From the NCBI GenBank assembly GCA_946042285.1, contig CAMGDK010000060.1:1-8349 (forward strand): DNA of 8,349 nt, written 5' to 3'. Below, in pieces: positions 1 through 7,599 of this stretch; position 1 is the stretch's first letter, and each line of letters starts with the position of its first letter. Both the position numbers and the translations under genes were made by a program. Source of the DNA: an uncultured Clostridia bacterium (lineage in GTDB: Bacteria > Bacillota > Clostridia > Oscillospirales > Acutalibacteraceae). The notes beneath the pieces were generated by a model. That model was not told where the DNA came from. It worked only from the letters and a program-made list of their open reading frames with translations, and searched no databases.

Positions 1-13
1 GTATAAGAGACAG
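1..13. other. Nextera/Tn5 mosaic-end adapter remnant (sequencing artefact)
   Basis: GTATAAGAGACAG is the last 13 bases of the 19-base Tn5 mosaic end used in Nextera libraries. It lies at the extreme contig end, and the opposite end carries the complementary adapter, so this is untrimmed adapter and not genome. The first genomic base is about 14. The mosaic end is common to both Nextera adapters, so this remnant does not show which one was attached. Confidence 0.95.
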
Positions 14-57
14 GTATAATGCTTTTGATTGAATATAAAAAGCAGGTGCTTATTTGA
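14..57 (+). promoter_or_regulatory. Short leader before ymdB with ribosome binding site; possible -10 box or tail of a lost gene
   Basis: Only about 40 genomic bases precede ymdB. AGGTG at 44-48 lies 5 nt before the TTG codon at 54 and is the likely Shine-Dalgarno. A perfect TATAAT sits at 15-20, but any -35 would fall in the adapter, so a promoter cannot be claimed. Alternatively, an open frame runs from the adapter junction to a TGA at 55-57 and would overlap the ymdB start by four bases (TTGA), as in a translationally coupled operon. A second frame ends at a TGA at 30-32. In related Firmicutes the gene before ymdB is often rny (RNase Y), but neither visible tail is recognisable as its C-terminus. 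Confidence 0.35.
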
Positions 58-824
58 AAATACTTACTATCGGTGATGTGGTTTCGTCGCAGGGATGCGA
101 ATACTTAAGAAGCGTTCTTCCCGGCTTAAAAAAAGAGCTTGGTGCCGACATCGTTATTGTAAACGGAGAGAATTCTGCTGTCGGCAACGGCATGCTCCCT
201 CAAAGCCTTGAGCATATATTTGCAAGCGGTGCAGATGTTATTACATCAGGTAATCACAGTCTTAAAAGAAGAGAAATATACGACTATCTTGACAGCAACA
301 AGCCTGTAATCAGACCTGCAAACTATCACAGCAGTGCACCCGGCAGAGGCATCGAGATTATTGACAAGGGATATTGCTGTGTTGCGGTAATCAACATTCA
401 AGGCTCATCATATCTTGATCCTATCGATAATCCATTTAACATGATTGACAGCTTGATTGATGAGGCTAAGGAGCAGGCTAAGATAGTTATTATCGACTTT
501 CATGCTGAGGCTACTGCTGAAAAAAGGGCAATGGGATTTTATGTTGACGGCAAGGTTTCCGCCATTTTCGGTACTCACACCCACACTCAAACTAACGACA
601 ATCAAATACTGCCTAACGGCACAGGATATATAACCGACATCGGCATGACCGGTCCGTATTTCAGCGTACTCGGAGTTGATCCGCAAATCGCTATTGAAAA
701 ATTCAAAACAAATCTGCCCGTAAGATTTGTTAATAACGATGGACCGTGTGTGCTTGAGGGTTGCTTATTTGAAATTGACAGTTCCACAGGAAAAACAATC
801 AGCACTCAGCTTATCAGGAGGTAA
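54..824 (+). CDS. ymdB: YmdB-family metallophosphoesterase (2',3'/3',5'-cyclic nucleotide phosphodiesterase)
   Basis: This 256-aa cytosolic dinuclear-metal phosphoesterase belongs to the TIGR00282/YmdB family; the Bacillus protein is about 264 aa, hydrolyses cyclic nucleotides and affects biofilm formation and RNA levels. Visible metal and active-site residues are D8 in the opening GDVV, E39 and N40 in NGEN, N67 and H68 in SGNH, H150 in DFHAEAT, and H175 and H177 in GTHTHTQT. They are followed by the family signature TDIGMTGP (194-201), so the catalytic set looks complete. The stretch after GNH reads SLKRRE where many homologues, as I recall, carry a Trp-Asp pair. The TTG start is forced: an in-frame TAA lies at 36-38, no ATG or GTG is in frame after it, and AGGTG lies 5 nt upstream. 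It is the first visible gene of the operon; the next start is 2 nt past its stop. Family assignment is firm; substrate is inferred from homologues. Confidence 0.95.
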   Translation: MKILTIGDVVSSQGCEYLRSVLPGLKKELGADIVIVNGENSAVGNGMLPQSLEHIFASGADVITSGNHSLKRREIYDYLDSNKPVIRPANYHSSAPGRGIEIIDKGYCCVAVINIQGSSYLDPIDNPFNMIDSLIDEAKEQAKIVIIDFHAEATAEKRAMGFYVDGKVSAIFGTHTHTQTNDNQILPNGTGYITDIGMTGPYFSVLGVDPQIAIEKFKTNLPVRFVNNDGPCVLEGCLFEIDSSTGKTISTQLIRR

Positions 825-826
825 AA

Positions 827-2317
827 ATGGCAAAAAAATATATTGCTTTTTTTATGGCTTGCGTTTTGATTGCACTTTCATTTACAGGCTGCACTCAAGC
901 TACTCCTAAAGACAAGATCGTTACCGAAGAAGCTGTTACAGAAAAGCTTACTGACAACACCTCGTTCAAGCTAAGCTATACTCAATCGGACAGCTTGGAC
1001 CCCTTTAAGTCAAAGGCTCAAAACAATCAGGTGCTTGCCTCACTTGTGTTTGAATCCCTGTTTGATATCGACAACAGCTATGAGCTTGTCAACAATATTG
1101 CAACAGGATATGAATACACCGACAAAAAGGAGATTACCGTTAATTATGACAGCTCAATCACCTTTTCCGACGGCTCGGCGCTTGACAGTGAGGATATAAT
1201 TTTTTCATTTAATGCCGCAAAAAAATCGCCCGCCTACGGCAACTCGCTTCAATACATCAGCTATGCAGAGGCAAAGGGCAACGACTCAATTGTGTTTTAT
1301 CTAAGCACCGAAAATCCTTATGCTGTTAATCTTTTGACCTTCCCTATCACAAGCATTAAGGATGACGAGGACGGCTTCCCTATCGGCAGCGGCAGATACA
1401 GATATGCTTATGAAGGCGGAAAAACCGTACTCAAGGCAAATGAATCAAAGGAGTTCTCGCCATACATTACAACCATCAACCTTGTAAATATTGCCGCGGC
1501 GGACTCAATCGACAACGCTGTTAACATTGGCAATATCAGCTACGCATTTAGGGATTTAAGCTCATCTGTTGCAAAAAGAATGTCGAGCGCAAAAAAGCTT
1601 GTAAGCATGAATAATCTTGTATATATCGGCATAAATTCATTTAGCGGCATAACGGCAGATGCACAAATCAGAAAGGCAGTTTCGCTTGCTGCTGACAGAA
1701 GCACCTTTGCAGACAGTGCTTATTCCGGATACGCGGATATTGCAAGCTCAATGTTTCATCCTAAAAGCAAAATTGCCGAAAATGTAAAAATCTTTTCCAA
1801 CGAAGCAGACACTGCTACTGCAAAGCAGGCAATTTTACAAAGCGGTGTTGATGCAAAGGATTTAAAGCTTAAAATACTTGTTAACAAGAATAATAACAGA
1901 ATTGCAGTTGCCACACTGTTAAAATCTCAGCTTGAAGCGGTTGGATTTAAGGTGCAAATTGAAATTGAAGAAACAAAGGAATATACAAGAAGAGTTAAAA
2001 ACAGTGAGTTTGACTTGTATATTGGTGAGGTTAAGTTATCCGATGACATGTGCCTTTACCCGTTTTTCAGCAAAAAAGGCGGAGTCAGATACGGAATTGA
2101 TAATAAAGGTATAACCTGCGATGAGCTTTATGTCGAATATCTTGCAGGCGATGCCGAGCTTGGCAAATTCATTCTTGCATTTAACGAGGAAATGCCTTTT
2201 GTTCCGCTTATATACAAAAAGGGAATGATATGCTATACTAAAGCAATGAGCGGTGATATGCAGGGCTATTACGGAAATTTCTTTTCTAACATAGAAAGCT
2301 GGCATTTCGACGCATAA
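827..2317 (+). CDS. Family 5 extracellular solute-binding lipoprotein (oligopeptide/dipeptide ABC-type)
   Basis: This 496-aa protein has a lipoprotein signal peptide: a short KK-containing N-region, a hydrophobic stretch at residues 6-19 and a lipobox FTGC with acceptor Cys22 (Phe at -3 is less usual than Leu). After an acidic/Thr linker comes the SBP_bac_5 fold: SLDPF (56-60) and a LASLVFESLFD segment near the start, then an SBP5-like stretch with INSF and IRKAVSLAADR where family members show the contact with the second lobe. The C-terminus, with an MPFVPLIYKKG stretch, also fits. It should be membrane-anchored on the outer face and bind peptide or another small solute; the ligand cannot be read from sequence. 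AGGAGG at 816-821 overlaps the end of ymdB and lies 5 nt before ATG. No permease or ATPase gene is present in the window, so it is an orphan here. It may serve a transporter encoded elsewhere or act as a sensor. Confidence 0.9.
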   Translation: MAKKYIAFFMACVLIALSFTGCTQATPKDKIVTEEAVTEKLTDNTSFKLSYTQSDSLDPFKSKAQNNQVLASLVFESLFDIDNSYELVNNIATGYEYTDKKEITVNYDSSITFSDGSALDSEDIIFSFNAAKKSPAYGNSLQYISYAEAKGNDSIVFYLSTENPYAVNLLTFPITSIKDDEDGFPIGSGRYRYAYEGGKTVLKANESKEFSPYITTINLVNIAAADSIDNAVNIGNISYAFRDLSSSVAKRMSSAKKLVSMNNLVYIGINSFSGITADAQIRKAVSLAADRSTFADSAYSGYADIASSMFHPKSKIAENVKIFSNEADTATAKQAILQSGVDAKDLKLKILVNKNNNRIAVATLLKSQLEAVGFKVQIEIEETKEYTRRVKNSEFDLYIGEVKLSDDMCLYPFFSKKGGVRYGIDNKGITCDELYVEYLAGDAELGKFILAFNEEMPFVPLIYKKGMICYTKAMSGDMQGYYGNFFSNIESWHFDA

Positions 2318-2330
2318 CGGAGGATAATAT

Positions 2331-2687
2331 ATGATTAAATTTGAAAACCCAAACGGTTATATTGAAATAACCAACAACTATTTTGCAAACCTTGTGGGTA
2401 GGGCTGCCCAAAGCTGCTTCGGTGTAACCGGAATGGTTAATTCAAATCCATACCAAAGCATTAAATCTGTAATTAAGAACAAAACCTCAAAGGAAAATCT
2501 TGATCAGGGCGTTATCGTTAAAAGCATCAACGGTCAGCTCACAATTGATCTTCACATTTCCGTATCCTACGGCGTTAACATCAACGCTATTGTTGACAGC
2601 ATCGTTAACAAGGTGCGCTACACTGTTGAGGAAGCAACCGATTTAAAGGTGTCTAAGGTCAATGTTTTCATTGACGCTTTAAACTAA
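2331..2687 (+). CDS. yloU: Asp23/Gls24 family protein (YloU-like)
   Basis: The product is a 118-aa single-domain Asp23/Gls24 (DUF322) protein, close in length to Bacillus YloU (about 120 aa). Family features are the opening GYIEITNNYFANLVGRAA, the segment CFGVTGMV, and the central IDLHISVSYGVNINAI followed by VNKVRYTVEEATDLKVSKVNVFI cut into two parts here: VNKVRYTVEEATDL and KVSKVNVFI. There is no signal peptide or membrane segment, so it is cytosolic; Asp23 of Staphylococcus is membrane-associated through partners and linked to envelope homeostasis. The exact biochemical role of YloU is not established. CGGAGG at 2318-2323 lies 7 nt before ATG. It directly precedes fakA, matching the yloU-yloV pair of Bacillus, which supports the family call and a functional tie to the envelope or lipid kinase. 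Confidence 0.93.
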   Translation: MIKFENPNGYIEITNNYFANLVGRAAQSCFGVTGMVNSNPYQSIKSVIKNKTSKENLDQGVIVKSINGQLTIDLHISVSYGVNINAIVDSIVNKVRYTVEEATDLKVSKVNVFIDALN

Positions 2688-2712
2688 GGCTATAACAGAG
2701 AGGATTTTATAT

Positions 2713-4374
2713 ATGATAACCGGTTTAATGTTTCGTGATTCTATCATTTCAGCCGCAAACAATATAACTAACAGCAGGCAAGCGGTTGATGCACTTAATG
2801 TATTCCCTGTTCCCGACGGTGACACCGGCACAAACATGAGCATGACTATCACTGCGGCCGCAAAGGAAATGGCTGCCCTTGCTGATGATTGCACAATTGA
2901 AGAGGCATCGTCAAGATGCGCAAGTGCTCTTTTAAGAGGTGCAAGAGGTAATTCAGGTGTTATTCTTTCGCTTATTTTCAGGGGTATTTCAAAGGGCTTT
3001 AAGGGGCTTAAGGAGGCAGGCGGAAAGGATATTGCTGTTGCTCTTCAAAATGCTGTTGACGCTGCATACAAGGCAGTAATGAAGCCGACAGAGGGCACAA
3101 TCCTCACCGTTGTAAGAATGGCAAGTGAGGCTGCCACTGAAATGGCAAAAATACAAGACGATCCGCTTGAGGTTGGCTTTGCTGCACTTCAGGCTGCTAA
3201 GGAGGCTCTTGCACAAACTCCCGAAATGCTCCCTGTCCTCAAAAAAGCAGGCGTTGTTGATGCAGGCGGTCAAGGCTTTGTACTTGTTCTTGAGGGTATG
3301 GAAAGCGTTTGGGGCAACGGTGCAATCGTTCAGCCTATTGACGGCAGCGGTGTCACACCTGTTTCAGCCCCATCCAAAAAAACAGTTGCTGATGCTGATG
3401 ATGAGATTGAGTTTGGTTATTGCTCCGAATTCCTTATTGAAAAATCTTCTTCAAGCGAGGCAAAGGACCCGCTTAAGCTTCGCGCTTATCTTGAGTCGAT
3501 CGGTGACTGCGTTGTAGTTGTTGATGACAGTGATATTATTAAGGTTCATGTTCACTCAAACGAGCCGGGTAATGTTATTCAGGCTGCACTTAAATACGGT
3601 CAGCTTATCAATATAAAAATTGACAACATGAGATACCAGCACGCAAACGCAGAGGTTGGCGTTGAAGAAGGCGACGAGCCTATTACTCCCACAGTTAAGG
3701 CTCCCGAAAATAATTACGGTTTCGTAGCGGTATGTGCAGGTGACGGACTCAGTGAGCTTTTCAGCGACATCGGTGCCGACTGTGTTGTAAGCGGTGGACA
3801 AACCATGAACCCATCTACCGACGATATTTATAACGCTGTTATGAGCACTCCTGCTAAAACTGTTTTCGTTCTTCCTAATAACAAGAACATTATCATGGCG
3901 GCAGAGCAGGTTGTGGGCTTAACATCTGACAGAGAGGTTAGAGTTCTTCAGACAAAAACTATTCCGCAAGGTATTTCGGCAATGCTTTGCTTTGACGAAT
4001 CTGCTGATGCCGAGGAAAACCAAATCAACATGATGGCTGCGGCAGAGGCTGTTGAAACCGCACAGGTTACATTTGTTGCAAGGGATAGCGAGGTTGACGG
4101 CAAAAAGGTTCACAAGGGCGAAATAATGGGACTTTGCAACGGCAAAATCAAGTTCATCGGCAACAATATTACCGATATTGCTATCAAGTCTGCAGAAAAG
4201 CTTTATAAGAAAAACACTCATTCTCTTATCACAATCATCTACGGTGAGGGTGCAACAGAGGAGGATGCTGCAAGGGTTGAAGAAGCACTCAGCAAAAAAT
4301 ACGGTGATGATGTTGAAATCAGCATAGTTGAGGGCGGTCAGCCTATATACTACTTTATCATCTCTTTGGAGTAA
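2713..4374 (+). CDS. fakA: Fatty acid kinase ATP-binding subunit FakA (YloV, DAK/DegV-like)
   Basis: This 553-aa cytosolic kinase phosphorylates exogenous fatty acids bound to a DegV-type FakB partner, giving acyl-phosphate for phospholipid synthesis. The N-terminal DhaL (DAK2) ATP domain spans about residues 8-200: NVFPVPDGDTGTNM (29-42) with Mg-binding D35 and D37 and N41, then RGARGNSG (75-82), PTEGT (125-129) and DAGGQGF (183-189). The middle domain has C237 and the H279-V-H281 pair, in the pattern reported for the zinc site of Staphylococcus FakA. The C-terminal DegV-like part starts near the FVAVCAGDGL stretch, contains SGGQTMNPS and PNNKNI, and ends with IYYFIISLE. Length is as expected for the family. 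AGAGGA at 2699-2704 lies 8 nt before ATG. An in-frame Met at codon 6 is possible but has no better site. No fakB lies in this window; FakB partners are usually encoded elsewhere. Confidence 0.95.
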   Translation: MITGLMFRDSIISAANNITNSRQAVDALNVFPVPDGDTGTNMSMTITAAAKEMAALADDCTIEEASSRCASALLRGARGNSGVILSLIFRGISKGFKGLKEAGGKDIAVALQNAVDAAYKAVMKPTEGTILTVVRMASEAATEMAKIQDDPLEVGFAALQAAKEALAQTPEMLPVLKKAGVVDAGGQGFVLVLEGMESVWGNGAIVQPIDGSGVTPVSAPSKKTVADADDEIEFGYCSEFLIEKSSSSEAKDPLKLRAYLESIGDCVVVVDDSDIIKVHVHSNEPGNVIQAALKYGQLINIKIDNMRYQHANAEVGVEEGDEPITPTVKAPENNYGFVAVCAGDGLSELFSDIGADCVVSGGQTMNPSTDDIYNAVMSTPAKTVFVLPNNKNIIMAAEQVVGLTSDREVRVLQTKTIPQGISAMLCFDESADAEENQINMMAAAEAVETAQVTFVARDSEVDGKKVHKGEIMGLCNGKIKFIGNNITDIAIKSAEKLYKKNTHSLITIIYGEGATEEDAARVEEALSKKYGDDVEISIVEGGQPIYYFIISLE

Positions 4375-4381
4375 GACTATG
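4368..4381 (+). promoter_or_regulatory. Ribosome binding site that fixes the recG start
   Basis: GGAG at 4368-4371, inside the last codons of fakA, lies 7 nt before the ATG at 4379. This supports a 674-aa RecG over a longer reading beginning at an upstream in-frame ATG (4328), which would overlap fakA by 47 nt and add 17 residues unlike any RecG N-terminus. The overlap of the site with the fakA stop suggests translational coupling. Confidence 0.8.
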
Positions 4382-6403
4382 GAGCTTAACAGCAACATAC
4401 AATTTATAAAGGGTGTCGGCGAAAAAAAAGCCAAGCTGTTTAACAGTCTTGGCATTTTTGATGTTGACTCCCTTATTCATTTTTTTCCGAGAAAATACGA
4501 GGATTGGACTAAAACTGCCTATGTAAGTGAGCTTAACGACGGCGACGACGCTGTAATTAAGGCAACTATGATTACTCCAATCAAGGAAAGCAGAATCAGG
4601 CGCGGGTTAACGCTTTACAAGTGCAGATTCAGCGACGGCGAAAGCGTCATCAATGTTACCATATTTAACAACAAGTATCTTGCACAATCCCTGAGAGTTT
4701 ACGAGGATTACATCCTTTTCGGTAAAATTGAGAGAAATTTTACAGCGGCATCAATGTCCTCCCCTAAAATAGAAAGAGCTGAAAGCGCAATACACATACA
4801 CCCTGTTTATCCGGCGAAGGACAAGCTTACATCAAGAGCCATATCTAAGGTTATGCAAACGGCGCTTGAGTCAATTGGCGAAATTCCGGAAACGCTTACT
4901 GAGGAAATCAGAAGCAGATATAACCTAATCACTCTTGATAGGGCTATCAGGGATATTCATTTCCCGAAAAGCGAGAAGGATTACATTCCGGCGAGAAACA
5001 GGTTGATATTCGAGGAGCTTTTAACATTACAGCTTGGTCTGCTTAAGCTGAAAAGCTCAAAAAGAAAGGAAACTGCAATCAAAATCTCAAACGATTACAC
5101 TGATGAATTCACCGCACTGCTGGCGTTTGAAATGACAAGGGCTCAAAAAAGAGCCATTGCAGATTGCATTATGGACATGCAAGGCAGCTTTCCTATGAAC
5201 AGACTTATTCAAGGTGATGTCGGCTCCGGTAAAACTGCAGTTGCCGCAGGAGTAATATATACAGCTGTTAAAAACGGCTACCAATGTGCTTTAATGGCAC
5301 CTACCGAAATACTTGCCACTCAGCACCACAAGGCTCTTTGCAAAATGATGGAGAGTGTAGGCGTTAAAATTGTTCTTCTTACAGGCTCAACTCCCGCAAA
5401 GGAAAAGCGTGAAATCAAATCAAGACTGTTAGACGGTGAAATCGACCTTCTTATCGGCACACATGCGATAATTCAAAATGATGTTGAATTCAAATCGCTT
5501 GCACTCGTAATAACGGATGAGCAGCACCGATTCGGTGTTAAGCAAAGAGCACAGCTTTCAAAAAAGGGTGATGCTGTGCATACACTTGTTATGAGTGCAA
5601 CACCTATTCCGCGGACTCTCGGCTTAATCCTTTACGGCGACCTTGACATCAGCATACTCGACGAGCTTCCGCCGGGCAGGCAGGAAATACGCACCGATGT
5701 GGTTGACTCAAGGTATCACGAAAGGCTTTACAAATTTATTAGAGATGCAGTTGACAGAGGCGAGCAGGCATACATCGTTTGCCCTATGGTTGAGGAAAAC
5801 GAGCTTGAAATCAAGTCTGCCGAGGAGCTTGCACAGGAATTATCTCAAAGCGCATTCAAGGGATATAATTTAGGTCTGCTTCACGGTAAGATGAAGCCTA
5901 AGGACAAGGAAACGGTTATGAAGGCATTTGCCGAAAATGATGTTCAAATCCTTATTGCAACGACCGTTGTTGAGGTTGGAATTGATGTTCCCAACGCTAC
6001 CGTAATGGTGATTGAAAACGCCGAACGCTTTGGATTGTCAACGCTTCATCAGCTTCGCGGAAGAATAGGCAGAGGCAACAAAAAAAGCTTTTGCGTTCTT
6101 GTGTCAGACAGCAAAAGCGAGGCTTCAAGGGAAAGGCTGTTGGCAATGAAGCAGAATAGCGACGGCTTCAAGATAGCAGAAATTGATTTAAAGACAAGAG
6201 GTCCCGGTGACTTTTTCGGCAAAAGGCAGCACGGCTTGCCTGATTTGAAGATTGCCGACATGGTTAATGATATTGATACATTAAGGCTTGCGCAGGAATG
6301 TGCTAATGAAATTCTTGATAGGGACTACAATCTTGATTTACCGGAAAATCAGCCACTGCTTGAGCAAATCAATCGCATGTTTAGAGAGCTTGAAAACTCA
6401 TAA
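4379..6403 (+). CDS. recG: ATP-dependent DNA helicase RecG
   Basis: RecG is a 674-aa superfamily 2 monomeric translocase that regresses stalled replication forks and drives Holliday-junction branch migration. The N-terminal wedge/OB region covers about residues 1-200, opening with IQFIKGVGEKKAKLF and FFPRKYEDW. Helicase motifs follow in order: Walker A GDVGSGKT (279-286, K285), the APTEILATQH motif, DEQH box (380-383), SATPIPRT (from 406), the VCPMVEENE segment, and motif VI QLRGRIGRG (558-566). Near the C-terminus, RGPGDFFGKRQHG is the characteristic RecG segment tied to coupling of ATPase and wedge. Length matches Bacillus (about 682) and E. coli (693). It starts 4 nt after fakA and is the last gene of the operon; a hairpin begins 12 nt after its stop. 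All catalytic motifs are intact. Confidence 0.98.
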   Translation: MELNSNIQFIKGVGEKKAKLFNSLGIFDVDSLIHFFPRKYEDWTKTAYVSELNDGDDAVIKATMITPIKESRIRRGLTLYKCRFSDGESVINVTIFNNKYLAQSLRVYEDYILFGKIERNFTAASMSSPKIERAESAIHIHPVYPAKDKLTSRAISKVMQTALESIGEIPETLTEEIRSRYNLITLDRAIRDIHFPKSEKDYIPARNRLIFEELLTLQLGLLKLKSSKRKETAIKISNDYTDEFTALLAFEMTRAQKRAIADCIMDMQGSFPMNRLIQGDVGSGKTAVAAGVIYTAVKNGYQCALMAPTEILATQHHKALCKMMESVGVKIVLLTGSTPAKEKREIKSRLLDGEIDLLIGTHAIIQNDVEFKSLALVITDEQHRFGVKQRAQLSKKGDAVHTLVMSATPIPRTLGLILYGDLDISILDELPPGRQEIRTDVVDSRYHERLYKFIRDAVDRGEQAYIVCPMVEENELEIKSAEELAQELSQSAFKGYNLGLLHGKMKPKDKETVMKAFAENDVQILIATTVVEVGIDVPNATVMVIENAERFGLSTLHQLRGRIGRGNKKSFCVLVSDSKSEASRERLLAMKQNSDGFKIAEIDLKTRGPGDFFGKRQHGLPDLKIADMVNDIDTLRLAQECANEILDRDYNLDLPENQPLLEQINRMFRELENS

Positions 6404-6415
6404 GGGCGTATAAAA

Positions 6416-6442
6416 AACGGTCTGCCTTTTTGGCAGACCGTT
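6416..6442. terminator. Bidirectional intrinsic terminator between convergent recG and the CdaR-type regulator gene
   Basis: AACGGTCTGCC (6416-6426) and GGCAGACCGTT (6432-6442) form a perfect 11-bp stem with a TTTTT loop. On the - strand the stem is followed by a run of T (complement of A at 6412-6415 plus the stem end), a strong rho-independent signal lying just past the regulator stop (6452). On the + strand the tail is AAGCTTTT, so termination after recG is less canonical but likely. The two coding regions are only 48 nt apart, so one hairpin serves both. Confidence 0.9.
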
Positions 6443-6451
6443 AAGCTTTTA

Positions 6452-7537
6452 TCAATACTTAACCGGACTTGATGCGAGATATTTGTTAACCATAAGGGCT
6501 ACCTTAAATACAATAGCGTCATCAAATTCTCTTAAATCAAGACCTGTAATTTTCTTTATTTTTTCAAGTCTGTAAACAAGTGTATTTCTGTGCACGAAAA
6601 GCTTACGCGATGTCTCTGAAACATTAAGATTATTCTCAAAGAATTTTTGAATTGTGAAAAGTGTTTCGTGGTCAAGTGAATCAATTGAGCCAAGCTTAAA
6701 CACTTCCTTAAGGAACATTTCACAAAGAGTTGTAGGAAGCTGATAAATAAGTCTTGCAATACCGAGATTTTCATAGCTGACAGTTGTCTTTTCAGTATCA
6801 AACACCTTACCTACCTCAAGAGCAACCTGTGCCTCCTTGAATGAATGAGCAAGTTCCTTGATGCCGTTTACACAAGTGCCGATACCGATTGTTGCGTTGC
6901 AATAAAACTCCGAAAGAAGAGTGTCGTTAATTGAACGAGCCAGCTTTTCAAGGTCCTTAATATCAACATTAGGTCTAACCTCTTTAACAAGAGCAATATC
7001 ATTTTCATTGATGCTGATAACATAATCCTTGTTTTTATCAGGGAAGAAGTTTTGAATAATATCAAAAACAGAAACCTCTGTTTCCTGCGTTACTCTGATA
7101 ATAAAAACTACTCTTGTTGCATCATTGTTAAAATGAAGCTCACGGGATTTGATATATATATCACCCGGAAGGATATTGTCAAGAATTACATTCTTTATGA
7201 AATTTGAACGGTCAAATTTTTCATCGTTATTGTGCTTGATTTGGTCAAGTGCAACGGCAATTATCTGTGAATAGCGCCTGCTAAGCTCGTCTGTACCGTC
7301 AACAAAAACTGCATATTCAGGACGAACAAGCACATCAAAGGTTGTGTATGTTGAGTTGTCAACACAGGTCTGAGTACCGTTAAATACACCTGCTGCCACA
7401 ACGCCCTTTCTTACCTCGCCGATTATGCCAAGCTCACTGCAGGCAATAACCGTACCTGTTTCATCAACAACACCTATTGTTCTGTCAATAGCGTCACGCA
7501 TTTGATTTACAACAGTTTGAAATAATCTGTTTGGCAT
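6452..7537 (-). CDS. CdaR/PucR family transcriptional regulator (putative sugar-diacid-type sensor, HTH_30)
   Basis: The 361-aa cytosolic regulator (ATG at 7537) has three parts. Residues about 1-130 resemble the diacid-recognition domain of CdaR, with RDAIDRTIGVVDETGTVIA and then GIIGEVRKG in the positions expected. The centre (about 130-275) is a degenerate GGDEF-like domain ending in ATIGIGTCVNGIKELAHSF and EAQVALEVGKV. The C-terminus (about 295-355) is the HTH_30 DNA-binding domain, NLNVSETSRKLFVHRNTLVY (303-322) then LEKIKKITGLDL. CdaR itself controls glucarate/galactarate genes in E. coli, but no sugar-diacid enzyme or transporter lies here, so the effector is unknown. An upstream GTG (7546) would add three residues, but GAGGTGA at 7543-7549 would overlap it and sits 5 nt before the ATG, favouring the shorter form. 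It has its own promoter and ends in the shared terminator. Confidence 0.9.
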   Translation of the reverse strand: MPNRLFQTVVNQMRDAIDRTIGVVDETGTVIACSELGIIGEVRKGVVAAGVFNGTQTCVDNSTYTTFDVLVRPEYAVFVDGTDELSRRYSQIIAVALDQIKHNNDEKFDRSNFIKNVILDNILPGDIYIKSRELHFNNDATRVVFIIRVTQETEVSVFDIIQNFFPDKNKDYVISINENDIALVKEVRPNVDIKDLEKLARSINDTLLSEFYCNATIGIGTCVNGIKELAHSFKEAQVALEVGKVFDTEKTTVSYENLGIARLIYQLPTTLCEMFLKEVFKLGSIDSLDHETLFTIQKFFENNLNVSETSRKLFVHRNTLVYRLEKIKKITGLDLREFDDAIVFKVALMVNKYLASSPVKY

Positions 7538-7542
7538 TTCCT

Positions 7543-7549
7543 TCACCTC
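7543..7549 (-). promoter_or_regulatory. Ribosome binding site deciding the regulator start
   Basis: On the - strand, GAGGTGA is a seven-base match to the 16S anti-Shine-Dalgarno complement and lies 5 nt before ATG at 7537. It overlaps the competing GTG at 7546-7544, which has no site of its own at proper distance. Confidence 0.8.
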
Positions 7550-7577
7550 TCATCAATACTAAGCAATTGCGATTGGT

Positions 7578-7599
7578 CAATATGCATAAAGCCATATTG
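7578..7599 (-). repeat. Inverted repeat in the leader of the CdaR-type gene
   Basis: CAATATG (7578-7584) and CATATTG (7593-7599) are perfect inverted halves separated by 8 nt. They fall in the predicted untranslated leader between the promoter (start near 7622) and the start codon. It could be an operator for a dimeric protein or an AU-rich weak RNA hairpin; its low GC makes a stable terminator or attenuator unlikely. Confidence 0.5.

Noticed and set aside
15..20. TATAAT right after the left adapter as the operon promoter
   Set aside because: The -35 region is replaced by adapter, and the stretch may instead be the tail of an upstream gene; kept only as a possibility in the leader entry.
4328..4378. 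Longer RecG reading from an upstream in-frame ATG at 4328
   Set aside because: It lies inside fakA, has no ribosome site of its own, adds non-homologous residues, and the ATG at 4379 has a well-placed GGAG.
3919..4455. 178-codon antisense open frame over the fakA/recG junction
   Set aside because: It is fully opposite two well-supported genes, Cys/Leu/Phe-rich in the way typical of antisense shadows, and matches no family I recognise.
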